DNA from: Arctopsyche grandis
Taxonomy: Eukaryota > Arthropoda > Insecta > Trichoptera > Hydropsychidae
Length of the DNA stretch: 64,000 bases
NCBI RefSeq assembly: GCF_051622035.1
Contig: NC_135365.1
Span: 17,092,001-17,156,000 of the forward strand
Direction: 5' to 3'
In this document: positions 33,057 to 43,928 of the stretch, piece by piece
Position numbering within the stretch: position 1 is the first letter of the stretch
Layout: every line of letters starts with the position of its first letter
Notes under the pieces: model-generated
The model's input: only the letters and a program-made list of their open reading frames with translations
Database searches by the model: none
Told to the model about the DNA's origin: nothing
Made by a program: the position numbers and the translations under genes

Positions 33057-34566
33057 GCTTATGGTCATCGTGTTTTAACATTCACTTTTATCGAGCTCGG
33101 AATTGCCAGCGGCACACTTTCTAAATTTGTGATGACACAGTTGTCCGACCCGCGAACGACGTGTTAACGCACACATGTGTTGCAAAATAACACATTCTTC
33201 ATAAGCGAACATCGCATTCGGAACACGCCAGCACTTTTGAATATACGCGATGATAATTCGCCGCGTCATTTTCAATATACAGTCATTTGATTCTCCTCAT
33301 TGACTTTCGGGCTCTGGGGGTCCTAAAAATGACGCACTTTGATATTACGGACGGGCTAAATAGGTCGACCGTATCCTTCGCAGACAAATTGAGCACTCTC
33401 AGAATGTCGCTTAATCTAATTTACTCACTTTAAAATAGAACGGCAAAATGATGAATATGAATAGTATTCGATCTACGTACAGTACAAGTGTGCATTACAA
33501 GTATAAGTACAAGTGTAATTAAAATCATTCAAAAAATATACAATGTCCATTAATTTGAACTGTAAACTGAATTATTGGTAGTTCAAATAATTTTCACGCA
33601 GAAAATTTACAAAATAAAATATAAAACCATAAAATATTCAACCATACTATGGTTCACCCTGACGTTTTTTGCTTAGACCTTATTCCAGCTTAATTCGAGC
33701 CAGGTCAAGTATCAGGAGTGTTTAGCAAGATGATGTCTTTTTAAAGCAAGGCTTAAGTGCACGATAATTCATTGGTGTAAGTTTCCCATCTCAATTCGTA
33801 TCCTCTCGAGTAGTTTAAGTTAGCAGACTAGGGCCAGCCGCATTAGCATAATTTGTTTAAGAACCTTGTAGGTAAATCACGTAAATTTTACACGGGTCAA
33901 GTACACAGTCGATCACTTCGAAAGCAGAATCGCGTTCAATTTATACTGAAATAAAGTCCATGGACCACTTTGTGGAAAAAAATATAATAGCCCCTTCAAT
34001 TGGAACGAATGTAAAGGTGGCATTATATTTATCGACGGGTGAATGTAGCGGATACGTACGTCCATAGATGCATATTGCATTTCAATAGTGCACCCAGGCA
34101 CACACTGGGGTTTCTGAAATGGAATTTTCTATGGGAGTGATGCATTCGGGTCGCAACAGCCAACTGGATGAATAGCCTTGTGGAAAGCCATTGATTGCGA
34201 GGCAAGCAACATGTGCGAACATGTGATCAGCGTTATCTAGTTGCACTTTATTATCCAACGTATTCAATTGCATTCTGTACGCGGATGTGGGGAGGCTTGG
34301 GGGTGGATTGTGTGTTGCAACTGAAGAGGTGCAATGCGATTCTGGAGTGATGCATGTGTTGGCTACGAGTTACAGACACGCCCAGTCCCTCCGAGTACAG
34401 TGGGTTAAACTATATCAGTGTTTCTCAAACGTTTCCAGCCGTGCTTACTAGCTAAAACATATAACTCGACATTCCGGTCTTTTTTGAGCCATTTTTAATA
34501 AAAATTATATTTGCATCAAATTGATTCGGATATTCTGCTATTTTATTGGATCATCATTAAAAAAAT
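33057..34566. other. Gene-free DNA, apparently single copy
   Basis: No gene or repeat recognised over about 1.5 kb. 33060-33420 and 33900-34400 are G+C-richer. A 66-codon minus frame at 33075-33275 and 62-63-codon minus frames at 33913-34273 have no motif. This is among the longest repeat-poor stretches in the window. Confidence 0.4.
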
Positions 34567-34745
34567 CAGATGTGACCAACCTATGACTTTATCTATGTAT
34601 TTGAAGAATATAAGAAGTTCACAAAATAAAAATTGATATTGTACCGTACAGACACATTTACAAATATTGGTACAGACACATTTACGTAGTATGCATTTAA
34701 TTTACAAATATTGGTAGATTTACAAAAGTTCTACTTTCCCTGTTG
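34567..34745. repeat. Dispersed repeat Y, copy 2
   Basis: Collinear with 5545-5745 (GTGACCAACCTATGACTTTATC, ACCGTACAGACACATT, ACAAAAGTTCTACTT). An internal duplication of TTACAAATATTGGTA and ACAGACACATTTAC distinguishes it. Confidence 0.6.
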
Positions 34746-35006
34746 GATTTTGTTAAAATTTGTTTTATTACTTAAAATCACAATCAGTATTATACAAAAT
34801 AAATATCAAGAAGATTAAAATAATTTAAAAGATCAAAATAAAATAATGAAATATTTTTTTACAAAAAAATACTACTTCCGGCTTAGAAATTCTGACCAAA
34901 TCCTTACCAGCAAATTAGTACATAAAAAATACAAATATAAATTTTCAGCTTGATACGTTCAGGGCTGTGTACAGAATCGTGGCCACAACATTTTTGTCTT
35001 TTCTAA

Positions 35007-35929
35007 AGGTCTGACCGCACTATGCGTCCGCGACACGAACGGCAGCGTGCGGCAATATTAGGTAAACCGCACTTGAACGACAGCGATGCGTCACTCTACA
35101 ATAAATTATGTCAATCATTTGTTCGGTACCACGGAGCGAGATGGACGCAACAGACGCAATCATAGTATCGCTGATATGCGAAGAAGAACAGCCTAGAAAA
35201 CCCAAAAGATTATGGCTGCATGATATCTCTAAGTAACGATATGAAGAAGGAGAGTACCATAAACTTTTGCCACGGCTTAAGGAAGCTCCGACCAGATTTC
35301 ACACCTATTTAAGAATGTCGGAATGAAAATTCAGCGAGCTATTAAATGTCATGAAAAGCCATATAGAAAAACAAGACACGATGTTTCGACGAGCGATAGG
35401 TGTGGAAGAGAAACTCATGGTGACAATGAGGCTAAGAATTTTTATTGTGGAATGTATAATTGAACTATATTTTTAATAGTATTCACTAGGTACACGGAAC
35501 TTTATTTAAAATACTGATACGATAAATATCATGTACTTAAATTTTGGCAGTATTGTGACAGCTCCCGAGGTTCTGGTCGTAAATCAAGATGCACCGAGAC
35601 TTCAATACTTGCGGCCGTATGTCAAAATAAGTAGTCGTGTATACAACATTCCGTCATTTCACTTCATCACCCCCATAACTGGTGACTCCTACAGCTGAGC
35701 CACACAATCTTTTTCGCCGATGCTTAATGATTGTCGCAAGGCAACCCGCACTGGATGACCTGCGTCACGTAGCATACGTCACCTTGCGTCAAAGTTGGTC
35801 GAAAAGTCAACTTTGACGCAAGCTGACGTTGACTGTCGTGTAGTGCGTTATGTCTCATACAATTTCATACAAACAATATTTGGCTGCATGCTGCCGTTCG
35901 TGTTGCAGATGCATAGTGCGGTCAGACCT
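35007..35929 (+). mobile_element. PIF/Harbinger element, internally deleted, 923 bp
   Basis: Terminal inverted repeats of about 48 bases begin AGGTCTGACCGCACTATGC and end with the inverse. Both share ACACGAACGGCAGC further in. The flanks carry TAA on both sides (35004-35006 and 35930-35932), the 3-bp target duplication typical of PIF/Harbinger. A remnant of the HARBI1-like ORF sits at 35141-35430. The DDE catalytic domain is gone, so the element can only have moved with help in trans. Confidence 0.9.
35141..35430 (+). pseudogene. HARBI1-like transposase N-terminus, broken
   Basis: From ATG the frame reads MDATDAIIVSLICEEEQPRK, then RLWLHDISK, a stop (TAA), RYEEGEYHKLLPRL, RFHTYLRMSE, a TGA stop at a place where many homologues have an aromatic or small residue, KFSELLNVMK, IEKQDTMFRRAIGVEEKLMV and TMRLR. 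The W-x-H, GEYH, RM(S), I-x-KQDT-x-FR and EE(R/K)L blocks are those found before the DDE domain in Harbinger nucleases. The homology then stops, so the rest was deleted. Confidence 0.85.
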
Positions 35930-35932
35930 TAA

Positions 35933-37067
35933 GAGGAAAAAATCCCACTTCCGGTTTATAAAATTTTGTGATTTTTTTATTATCAAAACATTTATACACG
36001 AATACTTACACATATATGTACTTATATTTTGAAACTGAAATAAAATAATATTTCAGGTTCAATATAATATTTTCAATGTTACGTTGACGTAACATCGGAA
36101 ATATTATTACTTCTTTAGAAGTGCTGCTGAGAATCACACGACTCTGGAGCCACCGGTTTTCGATCAATGGTCTACATTAAAGTTCAAAGATATAGATCAA
36201 ATTTGAAAGCGCTTAAATAGCGGACAAACAAACAGACATTATATTTTAAGTACAAAGTCTGGACTGAAATTTATCTTTTTATAAAAAATAGAGTATTTAT
36301 ATTGAATAAAAATAAGTAAATAAATCATAGTATGAGTAAATCCTAAGCCCTACTTTGAGATACGAACAAGAGTTTAAAGTAAAAGCTTTCAAGTACACCG
36401 ATTTAATGTTTCGCTTGGTATCGTATACCATTCTTATAAGAACTTTTATATAATGCATCAGTATTATTTTAGTTTATATACCTATTTAATTGTACATTTA
36501 CATACATACATATATATAATTATTTTGGTGGAGGGCTGTAGTGATTTAACGCAATAGCAATTTGTTACATGGAAACAATGTAGATAACTAATTGGATTTA
36601 ATTGAACCGACCAGGTTAAACTAACATTGTGCGGTGCGATTGAGCGACGACGTCGTACATATTGTTATCTCAGTTAATATTTATACAAACTGGATCATTG
36701 TAAACTATGTTGAAGTTAAACTGTATTATTCTTACCGCCGCTTGTGGTTATATTACGATGGCAACAACTACGGTTGACTTGCAAATTTGTTGCAATTTAT
36801 CTCTGTCCCGGACGGGGATGTTATTAAATTTAAATTTGTACGAGGCCAATTTAATAATGCATGGTTCCGTTTGATTATATTGTACAAACATTGCCTGTAG
36901 TTTGATTTATCAATGCAACTAACAATTGTGCTATCGATCGCATATCTTGACTCTGTTACATATCTATAGGTATATGTACGAATAATTGTTATAGTACGGT
37001 ATAGTATAGGTATGGTACGTATAATTTAAATCTACAGTTTTAAATTAAGGACCACCAAATTGGTTGA
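35933..37067. other. Gene-free DNA with a small palindrome
   Basis: No gene recognised. 36076-36095 is ATGTTACGTTGACGTAACAT, 9-bp arms around TG, containing TGACGTAA, a bZIP/CRE-like site. 36570-36960 is a single-copy-looking stretch of mixed composition. Confidence 0.45.
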
Positions 37068-37216
37068 ATCTGTTGAATTCCTTTTTTCACCTTTGAGCAT
37101 TGTTGAGCAATTCAAATCAACACATCCAGGGTATGGTCAGCAGCACAGTCAGGGATTGAACCCGTGACCACACAATTAAAAGCATTACGCGCTAACTATT
37201 GATAAATGCTGCTGGT
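37068..37216 (-). mobile_element. tRNA-derived SINE, head fragment
   Basis: On the minus strand: CAGCAGCATTTATCAATAG, B box GGTTCAATCCC, then TGTGCTGCTGACCATACCCTGG and a rearranged core. No tail. Confidence 0.7.
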
Positions 37217-38440
37217 CTATGTGTATAAAAATTAATGTTTATTCGTCCTAATTTATAATATTAAAACTAAAAAAAATCAGATACTACAATATGTACATAT
37301 GGTCAGTCAGGAAGAAAAACGTCACAAGTGAAAAAGTGTCTTTTTTCAGTAGATAAGATTGAAGTTTGAACGTGGTGACACTTACCTGGAAGTGAAAAAC
37401 GACACTATTGTCCTGTGTCAACCGTAACTTGAACTAGACAAATTAAATTTTTCTAGCAAAAATAATGTCTTTTTTCTGAATGTATGCAATCTATAACTCA
37501 AAAATCGTTTGTTTTTTACTCGTGACGTTTTTCTTTCGAACCGACGATATGTACTTTAACTTAGACCCCCATGTAAAAAATCTGAAAAAACTTTGGTTTC
37601 CAACTTTCGCCCGAGCAACGCCAAATAATTTCGCTAGTATAACTTTTAACTAAATTTAAATTAACAATTTTACACTAAACACTATGTACAGAAGTGAAAC
37701 TTTCTTATGCAAAATCTACATACCAATATAGTAGATGCTGCAGTATGTTCTCTTTTCCTGTGGCATGTACAAATTTGATGACTTCGTCATCTGTAGCAAG
37801 AGTAATCAAGCTCCCCAACCAGATTTATATAAGCTTGGATTTTATTTAATCTAAAATATGCTGATTGAGGAGTTGTTTTTTTTTTTGAGATCGTAAATTC
37901 TTTGATTTATTTGTTTCATATTTTATGTTTATCTTTATTGCTTATCTTATTTTGTTTTTGCATCCATATTTAATCTTGTATCATTTTTTCGTTATCGTAG
38001 TGACGACTTTTGTAAATAAAATAAAATAAATGCCAACAGATAAGAAACTGGTTAGGTTTGTGATGTAATTTTCGATGAGGGATGAAAAGAGGCGAAATCG
38101 AAGGGGAGGGAAGAGCCGATGACGTTTTCCCATTCTAGTTTTGTACAATATTTCAACGTTGTAAATTTTCGTGAAGCGTTCAGCTGCATAAAAGCAATTT
38201 ACTGTACCTTCCGTAAATAAATTTTGTTTAAAAATCCTCGAAAGAAAAAAAACTAAAATTTTACACATATCTTACTATTAATAACAAGACAATATGTTTT
38301 TTTTACGTACTGAATAACTTAACGTGAATGCTGAAGGTGTATGGCTTCATCTGCCACCAGATTATCAGTTCCATAGAAGATTACTATCATTCATTTTAAT
38401 ATATTTAGGCTTCATTAAAAAATTATTTCTATGGAAATTT
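37217..38440. other. Gene-free DNA
   Basis: No gene recognised. Repeat-poor by eye. A 95-codon minus frame at 37981-38268 has no motif. Confidence 0.45.
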
Positions 38441-38751
38441 TGTAGCGTGGACGTGTAGAAGGGTTTCCAGGATCGGAGTGAAAGACACAGTTGTAGTGGT
38501 AGAGGTAGTTTATTGTTGTTCCGACGATGATCTAGTTCCGAATGACATACGGACCAAAACCACCTAGTATTTATACCCATCGGGTACTCTCTGCACAGAG
38601 AGATCATTGGTCGATGGGTTGCGAGACCTTATTGGCTGTTGTACCGAGCTTGTTCATACGTCAAGGTATTTTTGGCGCGAACGCGAAATCAGGCGATTAG
38701 CAATGTTAAAACAGCGCTCCACGAGCACCATTACCTAATCTCTACGTTACA
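38441..38751 (-). mobile_element. Solo LTR candidate, 311 bp
   Basis: Ends TGTAGCGT.. and ..ACGTTACA form a short inverted repeat. On the minus strand, a TATA box GTATAAATA (about 38569-38577) is followed some 60 bases later by AATAAA (complement of 38509-38514), the usual LTR promoter and polyadenylation layout. No target duplication is clear (AATTT and ATATT) and no internal region adjoins. It is unrelated to the other LTR families here. Confidence 0.55.
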
Positions 38752-39629
38752 ATATTAAGCACGAATGTAAATAAAAAGATCAAAGTGTTAATTCAGGAAT
38801 ATTTATATATAAATATATACTGAAGCTAAGTCTTTTACGTTTATATATGTATGTAAGTAAATTCATATAATTCCTACCTACATATACATTGCCATATTCA
38901 GATTACAATACGTAGATAAAACTTTCAACTATAAACTATGAAGACTGGTGGGTGGTCTCTCAGGTGTGATCGAGACATTGTCGAGTGGCCCCCATAAGCA
39001 TTTATTTGATTACCCCTGGATGCAGACGACGTTTCTACTCGGCTCCAAAGGGAGAAGTGGATGGAGGCTGAGAGGGGATCCGGCTGTGTGAGTTATGTAT
39101 AGTTTACGAGCGAGGCCAGGTATGTATGTACCTACAGATGGTTGGCAATAAACACACGTATCATGGCATAATTTACACGCGGAAATGTTCTGGTTAAACT
39201 TAGTCACATGGAAATGAGGCTGTAGTAGTACACACATACATAGTTCTGCAGCCAAAACAACGCTGCTCAATCATTAGAACGACGTATCGTCTCTCCTCGG
39301 TAGTCGGTGGGATGCGTTTCAATGCAAGTGCAGCGAGTGCTGCGATGCGCTTTTGCTTGAACGATCGCGAAATGCGGAGCATGTCGTTTCAATTAATAGT
39401 TTTGTTTGAATGTGGTTTTTCAATTCAAAACGGATTATTTACGGTTTGCATATTTGAGTCAATGAATGCGAATTCAAAGTATGAATTTTACGTTAAATGT
39501 GCAGCAGTTCCTCGCTTTGCGAAATATAGATATCTGTTGCTGAAAAGTTGAGTGTACGTATATATAATTAATTACAAATTTAACAAGCAAATCTAATATT
39601 AAATAAGCACTCCAAATAAATTCGGAGGT
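38752..39629. other. Gene-free DNA; G+C-richer 38940-39380
   Basis: No gene recognised. 38940-39380 has balanced composition and short frames on both strands without motifs. Confidence 0.4.
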
Positions 39630-39882
39630 ATCATTACTGCTAACCACCGAAAGGTTGCCGGGTTCAAGCTCTGCGATAGCCCCGATTGAAAGGAATTTAT
39701 TCAGAAGTATTTCTGTAGTGTTGCTGGTCAGACCTGTATATTTTTGACTTAAAGTCGATTGAACATTCGTAGTATACATTTACATATGTACAAGTTTAAT
39801 ACCATAGAAGCCGCTCGATTTCAACCTTTAATTGTATCATGGGAAAATATAAATTAAAAAATAATAAAAATAATTGAGGAAT
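39630..39882 (+). mobile_element. tRNA-derived SINE, tail type B
   Basis: Head ACTGCTAACCACCGAAAGG with B box GGGTTCAAGCTC, the extra segment GATTGAAAGGAATTTATTC, GTGTTGCTGGTCAGACC and a shortened core (GACTTAAAGTCGATTG). The tail has TTTAATACCATAGAAG, TCAACC and TTGTATCATGGGAAAATATA, then an (ATAAA)-like end. The tail matches 57245-57310 and the inverse of 1274-1335. Confidence 0.75.
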
Positions 39883-39919
39883 GGTTGAAGTTAACGTGTT
39901 TTTTTTTTCTCCTTACATC

Positions 39920-40446
39920 AACTGCGTGGACATATTATGCTTTTGAGCAGATTGGTCACAGTTCGATTCCCACTAGTAGCTCCTGGCCAGATCTTGGTTT
40001 GTGACTCCAGGTCGGTTTTTTCCTATCAGAGTTTGCCATTTTTTTTTAAATTTTCACTGAAACGGTTCCTGTAAATAGGCATCCCCTTTCCAATCTCTGT
40101 TGCAAATCTCAAATTATTCAGCGTATTGAGGTTCGCCAATTTTTATAATAAAATTCTGCAAAAATTTTACTGTGGATGGTGTTATATAATATACTTGTGT
40201 ATAAATTATATAAAATACTTGTATTGACTATATTGTATCTGTGTTAGCATACTCGTCACTTTGGAGCGAAAGGCGAATGCAATTGAATGTTCAATTGAAA
40301 TAAAAATTTAACTTTAACTGCTTTTGTTTTTTAATGTACCTATTTTGTAAATATTTTTTTTCTCTATTATATTTTCGAACATTGTGCGCATTAGCAATTC
40401 TTATAATGCTACAATGGTCCAACTTTAAATACTAAAAAATAAATAG
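39920..40446 (+). mobile_element. tRNA-derived SINE with LINE-A-like tail
   Basis: Head GCGTGGACATATTATGC with B box GTTCGATTCCC, then TAGCTCCTGGCCAGATCTTGG, TTGTGACTCCAGG, CAGAGTTTGCC and CACTGAAACGGTTCC. The segment TCTCAAATTATTCAGC is shared with tail type A copies. At 40379-40417 it carries a decayed stem-loop, CATTGT paired with ACAATG, with GCGCATTAG and ATAATGC inside, followed by GTCC and an (AAATA)-like end. This tail matches the 3' end of LINE family A and not the CCAGGAAGG tail. Confidence 0.8.
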
Positions 40447-41255
40447 TACTTCAATCCACAGTTAATTTTTTTAATTATTTTAAATAATTAAATAAACAAA
40501 TCAGCTTTCAAAACGATTAAGCAGAAATTCAACTGCATATTCTCCTCAATTGAGTAAGCTTAAAGATAAATCTGACGAAATGCGCATAATTATTCATTTT
40601 AGCGGAAGCGAGCGCATATTCAACCGGAGTATAAATTACCGGCGATTAATTTTTGCACGGTTAATCCGGACTTATTACAGGCCATTAGGCAGGCGAGACC
40701 GGACTTCTTTCGCCGTCCAGACAATTAGACCTGTCGCGTTGTCCAGAGCTAATTCATTATCATATCGGTGTGTATTCGCTCTTATTCAAACGGGTCGCGA
40801 ACTGGGATCGTATCGCGTCCCGGCCACAGAGACCATAAATCACGGAGGTCGCAACTGGGCCTTTGAAATCCAGCCGCCTTGAGCCCCAACGTTGGGCCTT
40901 TGAGTCTACCAATCTTGGTCACTAAGCGCAAAACGGAATTGCTGATGCGGAGACATCAGAGAGGCGTCGCTCGACGATACAGCTGTCAGGTCGCTTTGTT
41001 GCTTTTGTTGAATGATATTTTTCATTTTATAAATAAATTTCGAATATATTTTTCGTGTATCGTTTAAATGTATTTTTCGGGTGAAATCACTATTGACGAA
41101 GAACTATTTTCTATTAAATTTCTGAAATAAAGCAAACTAACAAAGACACGTCGGATTGACTCAAAAAGTCGACCAGATCAAGTCAGTCAGAGAGTACGTA
41201 TACATCAAAATATGGAACTAATGTCTTACCAGTATCCATCATAGTCATAAAATAG
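40447..41255. other. Gene-free, G+C-richer island 40560-40990
   Basis: The island is not repeated in the window. It holds homeodomain-type words (TAATTATTCATTTTA, GATTAATTTTTGC, GGTTAATCCGG) and a 110-codon frame (40550-40882 plus) with no recognised domain. Clustered TAAT and TAATCC words are the look of an insect enhancer; this is inference from word content. Confidence 0.35.
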
Positions 41256-41615
41256 TGTAGCATATGCTAAAAGGAGCCGCCGTTATAATTGGTTTTCAAG
41301 GATTATCTCCAGACTTAAGTGCTGTCGGCTAACAATGGAGACCCCCGAATGGACCTAGTGGTCGGTAACGGCACCCAGCCACTTCCCGCTAGAGTTCTCA
41401 AAACTGACAACGCGAGACCGTGGGACTGCATATCTGGTACGTGACTATAAAAATAGGTAAACAAAAGTGTCGAGGAAGATGCACTGAGCGACCTGCCCTT
41501 TATAAGCAGGTACTTAGGTCACACGAAGGCATTCTGGACGGAGCGCTGGCAGTGCGTGGATCTCCTTAATCACCCAATAAATGCTGTGAAGCGAATTTGG
41601 ATCCTCCGCGCAACA
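41256..41615 (+). mobile_element. Solo LTR, 360 bp (same superfamily as 58859-59226)
   Basis: It starts TGTAGCATATGC and ends ..GCGCAACA. Over its length it is the inverse of 58859-59226, with shared GGAGACCCCCGAATGGAC, GAATGGACCTAGTGG, CTTTATAAGCAGGTA and AATAAATGCTGTGAAG. TTATAA and AATAAA sit where an LTR promoter and polyadenylation signal are expected. No internal sequence and no clear target duplication were found. Confidence 0.75.
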
Positions 41616-41892
41616 GTATCAAGGATACGGAGAAATCCATCAACGCTTTTCAACGTCGTGAACCGTGTTTGTGTATACCTTAACGATCATCATGACACTT
41701 TTATAATTGATACAAATATAATATTACACATATACTACATTGTATGTATGTATATACGCTTCGTATAGAATTAATCGTCGCACTTGTTTTGAGACACCTT
41801 CATCGAAAATATTCAAAAACTCAAAACTTTATTAGTATTAAAAAAAAATCATTTGTAGATGTCGTTGTAAAGAAACTAACATTAATTAATAC

Positions 41893-42290
41893 ACACATTT
41901 TTATCTTAACGCTTTGCGTCCAGCACAGTGGCAAGTGTATTTTTTTAAGCACAATAAGGCTATTGTTAATTACAACGTTCTTTTTATTTAGTTTTTTATT
42001 CACCTTTTGGTCTGACACTATTTTCTACATTCTTCCGATCGATTTGAAACTTTGTCATTTTTCGCAGTTTGGTCACCGATAGAAATTTAAATTGCATTAA
42101 TAAACACGTTTAAAAATCCGAAAATTTTGGAGACGATGACAGCTCAGTGGCCAGTAGTCATCTATATTTGACTTTCCACCACTCACTCGTTTTGTTAGAT
42201 TTTAATTGTTTAAACGCCTATAACTTTATCTTTTTTACACTATATTTTATAAAATTTGCATTATTGGCTCTAAATATCATTTAATATATT
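41893..42290 (+). repeat. Dispersed repeat Q, modules P1 (end), P3 and P4
   Basis: 41905-41935 has GCGTCCAGCACAGTGGC (module P1 end). 42015-42080 has CCGATCGATTTGAAACTTTG (P3). 42205-42270 has GTTTAAACGCCTATAA and TTTTATAAAATTTGC (P4), the inverse of 8890-8945. The order P1-P3-P4 differs from the P1-P2 join at 29376-29690. Confidence 0.6.
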
Positions 42291-42684
42291 TTTACTTCAC
42301 TAATAGTTATACTGCTTAACTTGCAGCAGCGTGACTTAGTCAGTCGAACATATGATACCTTGTAATTACCGTAATTAATTAAATTGATTTTTTAATGATG
42401 TTCACAAGTGAATTTTCAAAGTTAAAATGAAGACAAAGATAAAATAGTGATTTTGATATTTATATTTCGTTACGAAATTTCTAGTTAATGCGTACTTAAT
42501 TCCATGTTATAACATTAATCCAAAGTAAGTTTTTAAAATTAAACTTTTTTTAAATACGGTAGAGTGAATTGATTTTATGTGGCTCAATAGATCATGAAAC
42601 ATTGCAAATCTCCTCTTCTGTGCAGTTGAGCTGAAGTGGAATGAAATGAAGATACACTCGGCTTCCTTTCTCTCACCTATTTCG

Positions 42685-42951
42685 GGTTTGGTGCAAACGA
42701 TCGACAAGCGCCAGACAGACTGAACCACAGATTAACTGGATGGCTGCTTTAAACGCAATTTTCGACTTCACGAATGATACATTGCACATCAGATGACGAG
42801 TAACCTTTCGATGTGCACAGATGCAATTATTAAAATGCTTATTATTAAAATTGAGTTGGATCTTTCTGGCGAGTTTAATAAGGCAAAATTCGGAACTTAT
42901 CGAATCTGTGGTTCAGTCTGTCTGGCGTTTGTCGATCGTTTGCACCAAACC
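42685..42951. repeat. 47-bp inverted repeat with 173-bp spacer
   Basis: The arms 42685-42731 and 42905-42951 are complementary at 46 of 47 positions (GGTTTGGTGCAAACGATCG.. and its inverse). Because of this, the peptide VQSVWRLSIVCTKP is encoded once on each strand; that is a by-product. The spacer has no ORF. It could be a foldback transposon remnant or a recent inverted duplication. Confidence 0.9.
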
Positions 42952-43229
42952 TCTATATATTTATTATTATTCTATATATTTATTATTGAGGTACTACAGT
43001 TCTTAATATATGTACATATATTATTCTAATGTCACATTTTCTAACAAACCAATACAAATTATGTAGTATGTACTAGGTACATACTCATCAAGGCGTTTCA
43101 TTGTGATTTCTGTTTGAAAATGTATTCGTAAGTCATCTTCCATTTTTATCGAAAGTCAATTTAGGAAGGCCGCATTTCGAAGATAATATTTTATAGATAT
43201 AAATTTGATGAAACGGATCCGCTTCGTTG

Positions 43230-43690
43230 TGTTTTGTGATCTCTCTCCCTGTTTTCCCCCAACCATTGGCATGGCCACTCGAATCGGTAGCGATAAGTTT
43301 TGCCCGGGCCTCTGATGATATTTGATGGAGGCTCTCGAGAGATTGCTGTCACTTCTTGCGCAAATATTAGCGAGGAAATTTATTCAAATTATCCAATAGA
43401 CGTCTGCCAGGCGAAGAGGACCGTTTCCGAACGAAATTCGGCAAATGAAGGATCGCCTGCGAACATAATGGAGAAGAAATTCACCAAGCGCGGCGCGCTT
43501 CTTGATATTTCAAAATTTAGGGGAGGAATGGGGAGGGAACAATTCAATTACGTCAAAGTTTCGACATCTTTTTTAAATAACTCACAGTATACCTTTCTGT
43601 CGCTAAATTCAGACTATAGCCGACGGGTCTTTTTGACAGCTAAATTCGCAGACAATGCGGATTATTATAATGTGTTTAATTCACATTAAG
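43230..43690 (+). other. G+C-richer island with unassigned 129-codon open frame
   Basis: An ATG-started frame at 43300-43689 encodes 129 residues (start MPGPLMIFDGGSREIAVTSC). I recognise no domain, signal peptide or membrane segment, and no Kozak-like context or splice architecture is evident. G+C-richer DNA raises ORF length by chance, so this is kept as a low-probability gene. Confidence 0.2.
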
Positions 43691-43928
43691 TATGTATTAG
43701 ATTGTACTATAAATTAAATTATAAATAAAAAATCAATCTATTATATGTACTTAATATGTTGTTGGTTCGCTTGTGAAGAATTTGCAAATACTTTCGACGT
43801 GCTATTAGGAACGAGCAAATTCTAATGTTCTAATGTTCAAAACAAAATGTTCTAAATGATATGAGCTATCACCTCTTTAAGGCTTTGCACTTAGCTTCAT
43901 AGCACGCTGTATATACCTATACATAATA

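Noticed and set aside
37115..37216. Possible tRNA gene with B box GGTTCAATCCC
   Set aside because: No acceptor pairing; it continues into the SINE core, so it is a SINE head.
39010..39382. Overlapping minus-strand frames with many Cys and Ala residues
   Set aside because: No recognised domain, no start context or splice sites; likely chance in balanced-composition DNA.
42507..42728. Peptide VQSVWRLSIVCTKP shared with 42793-43029, suggesting a small gene family
   Set aside because: Explained by the 47-bp inverted repeat read on opposite strands.
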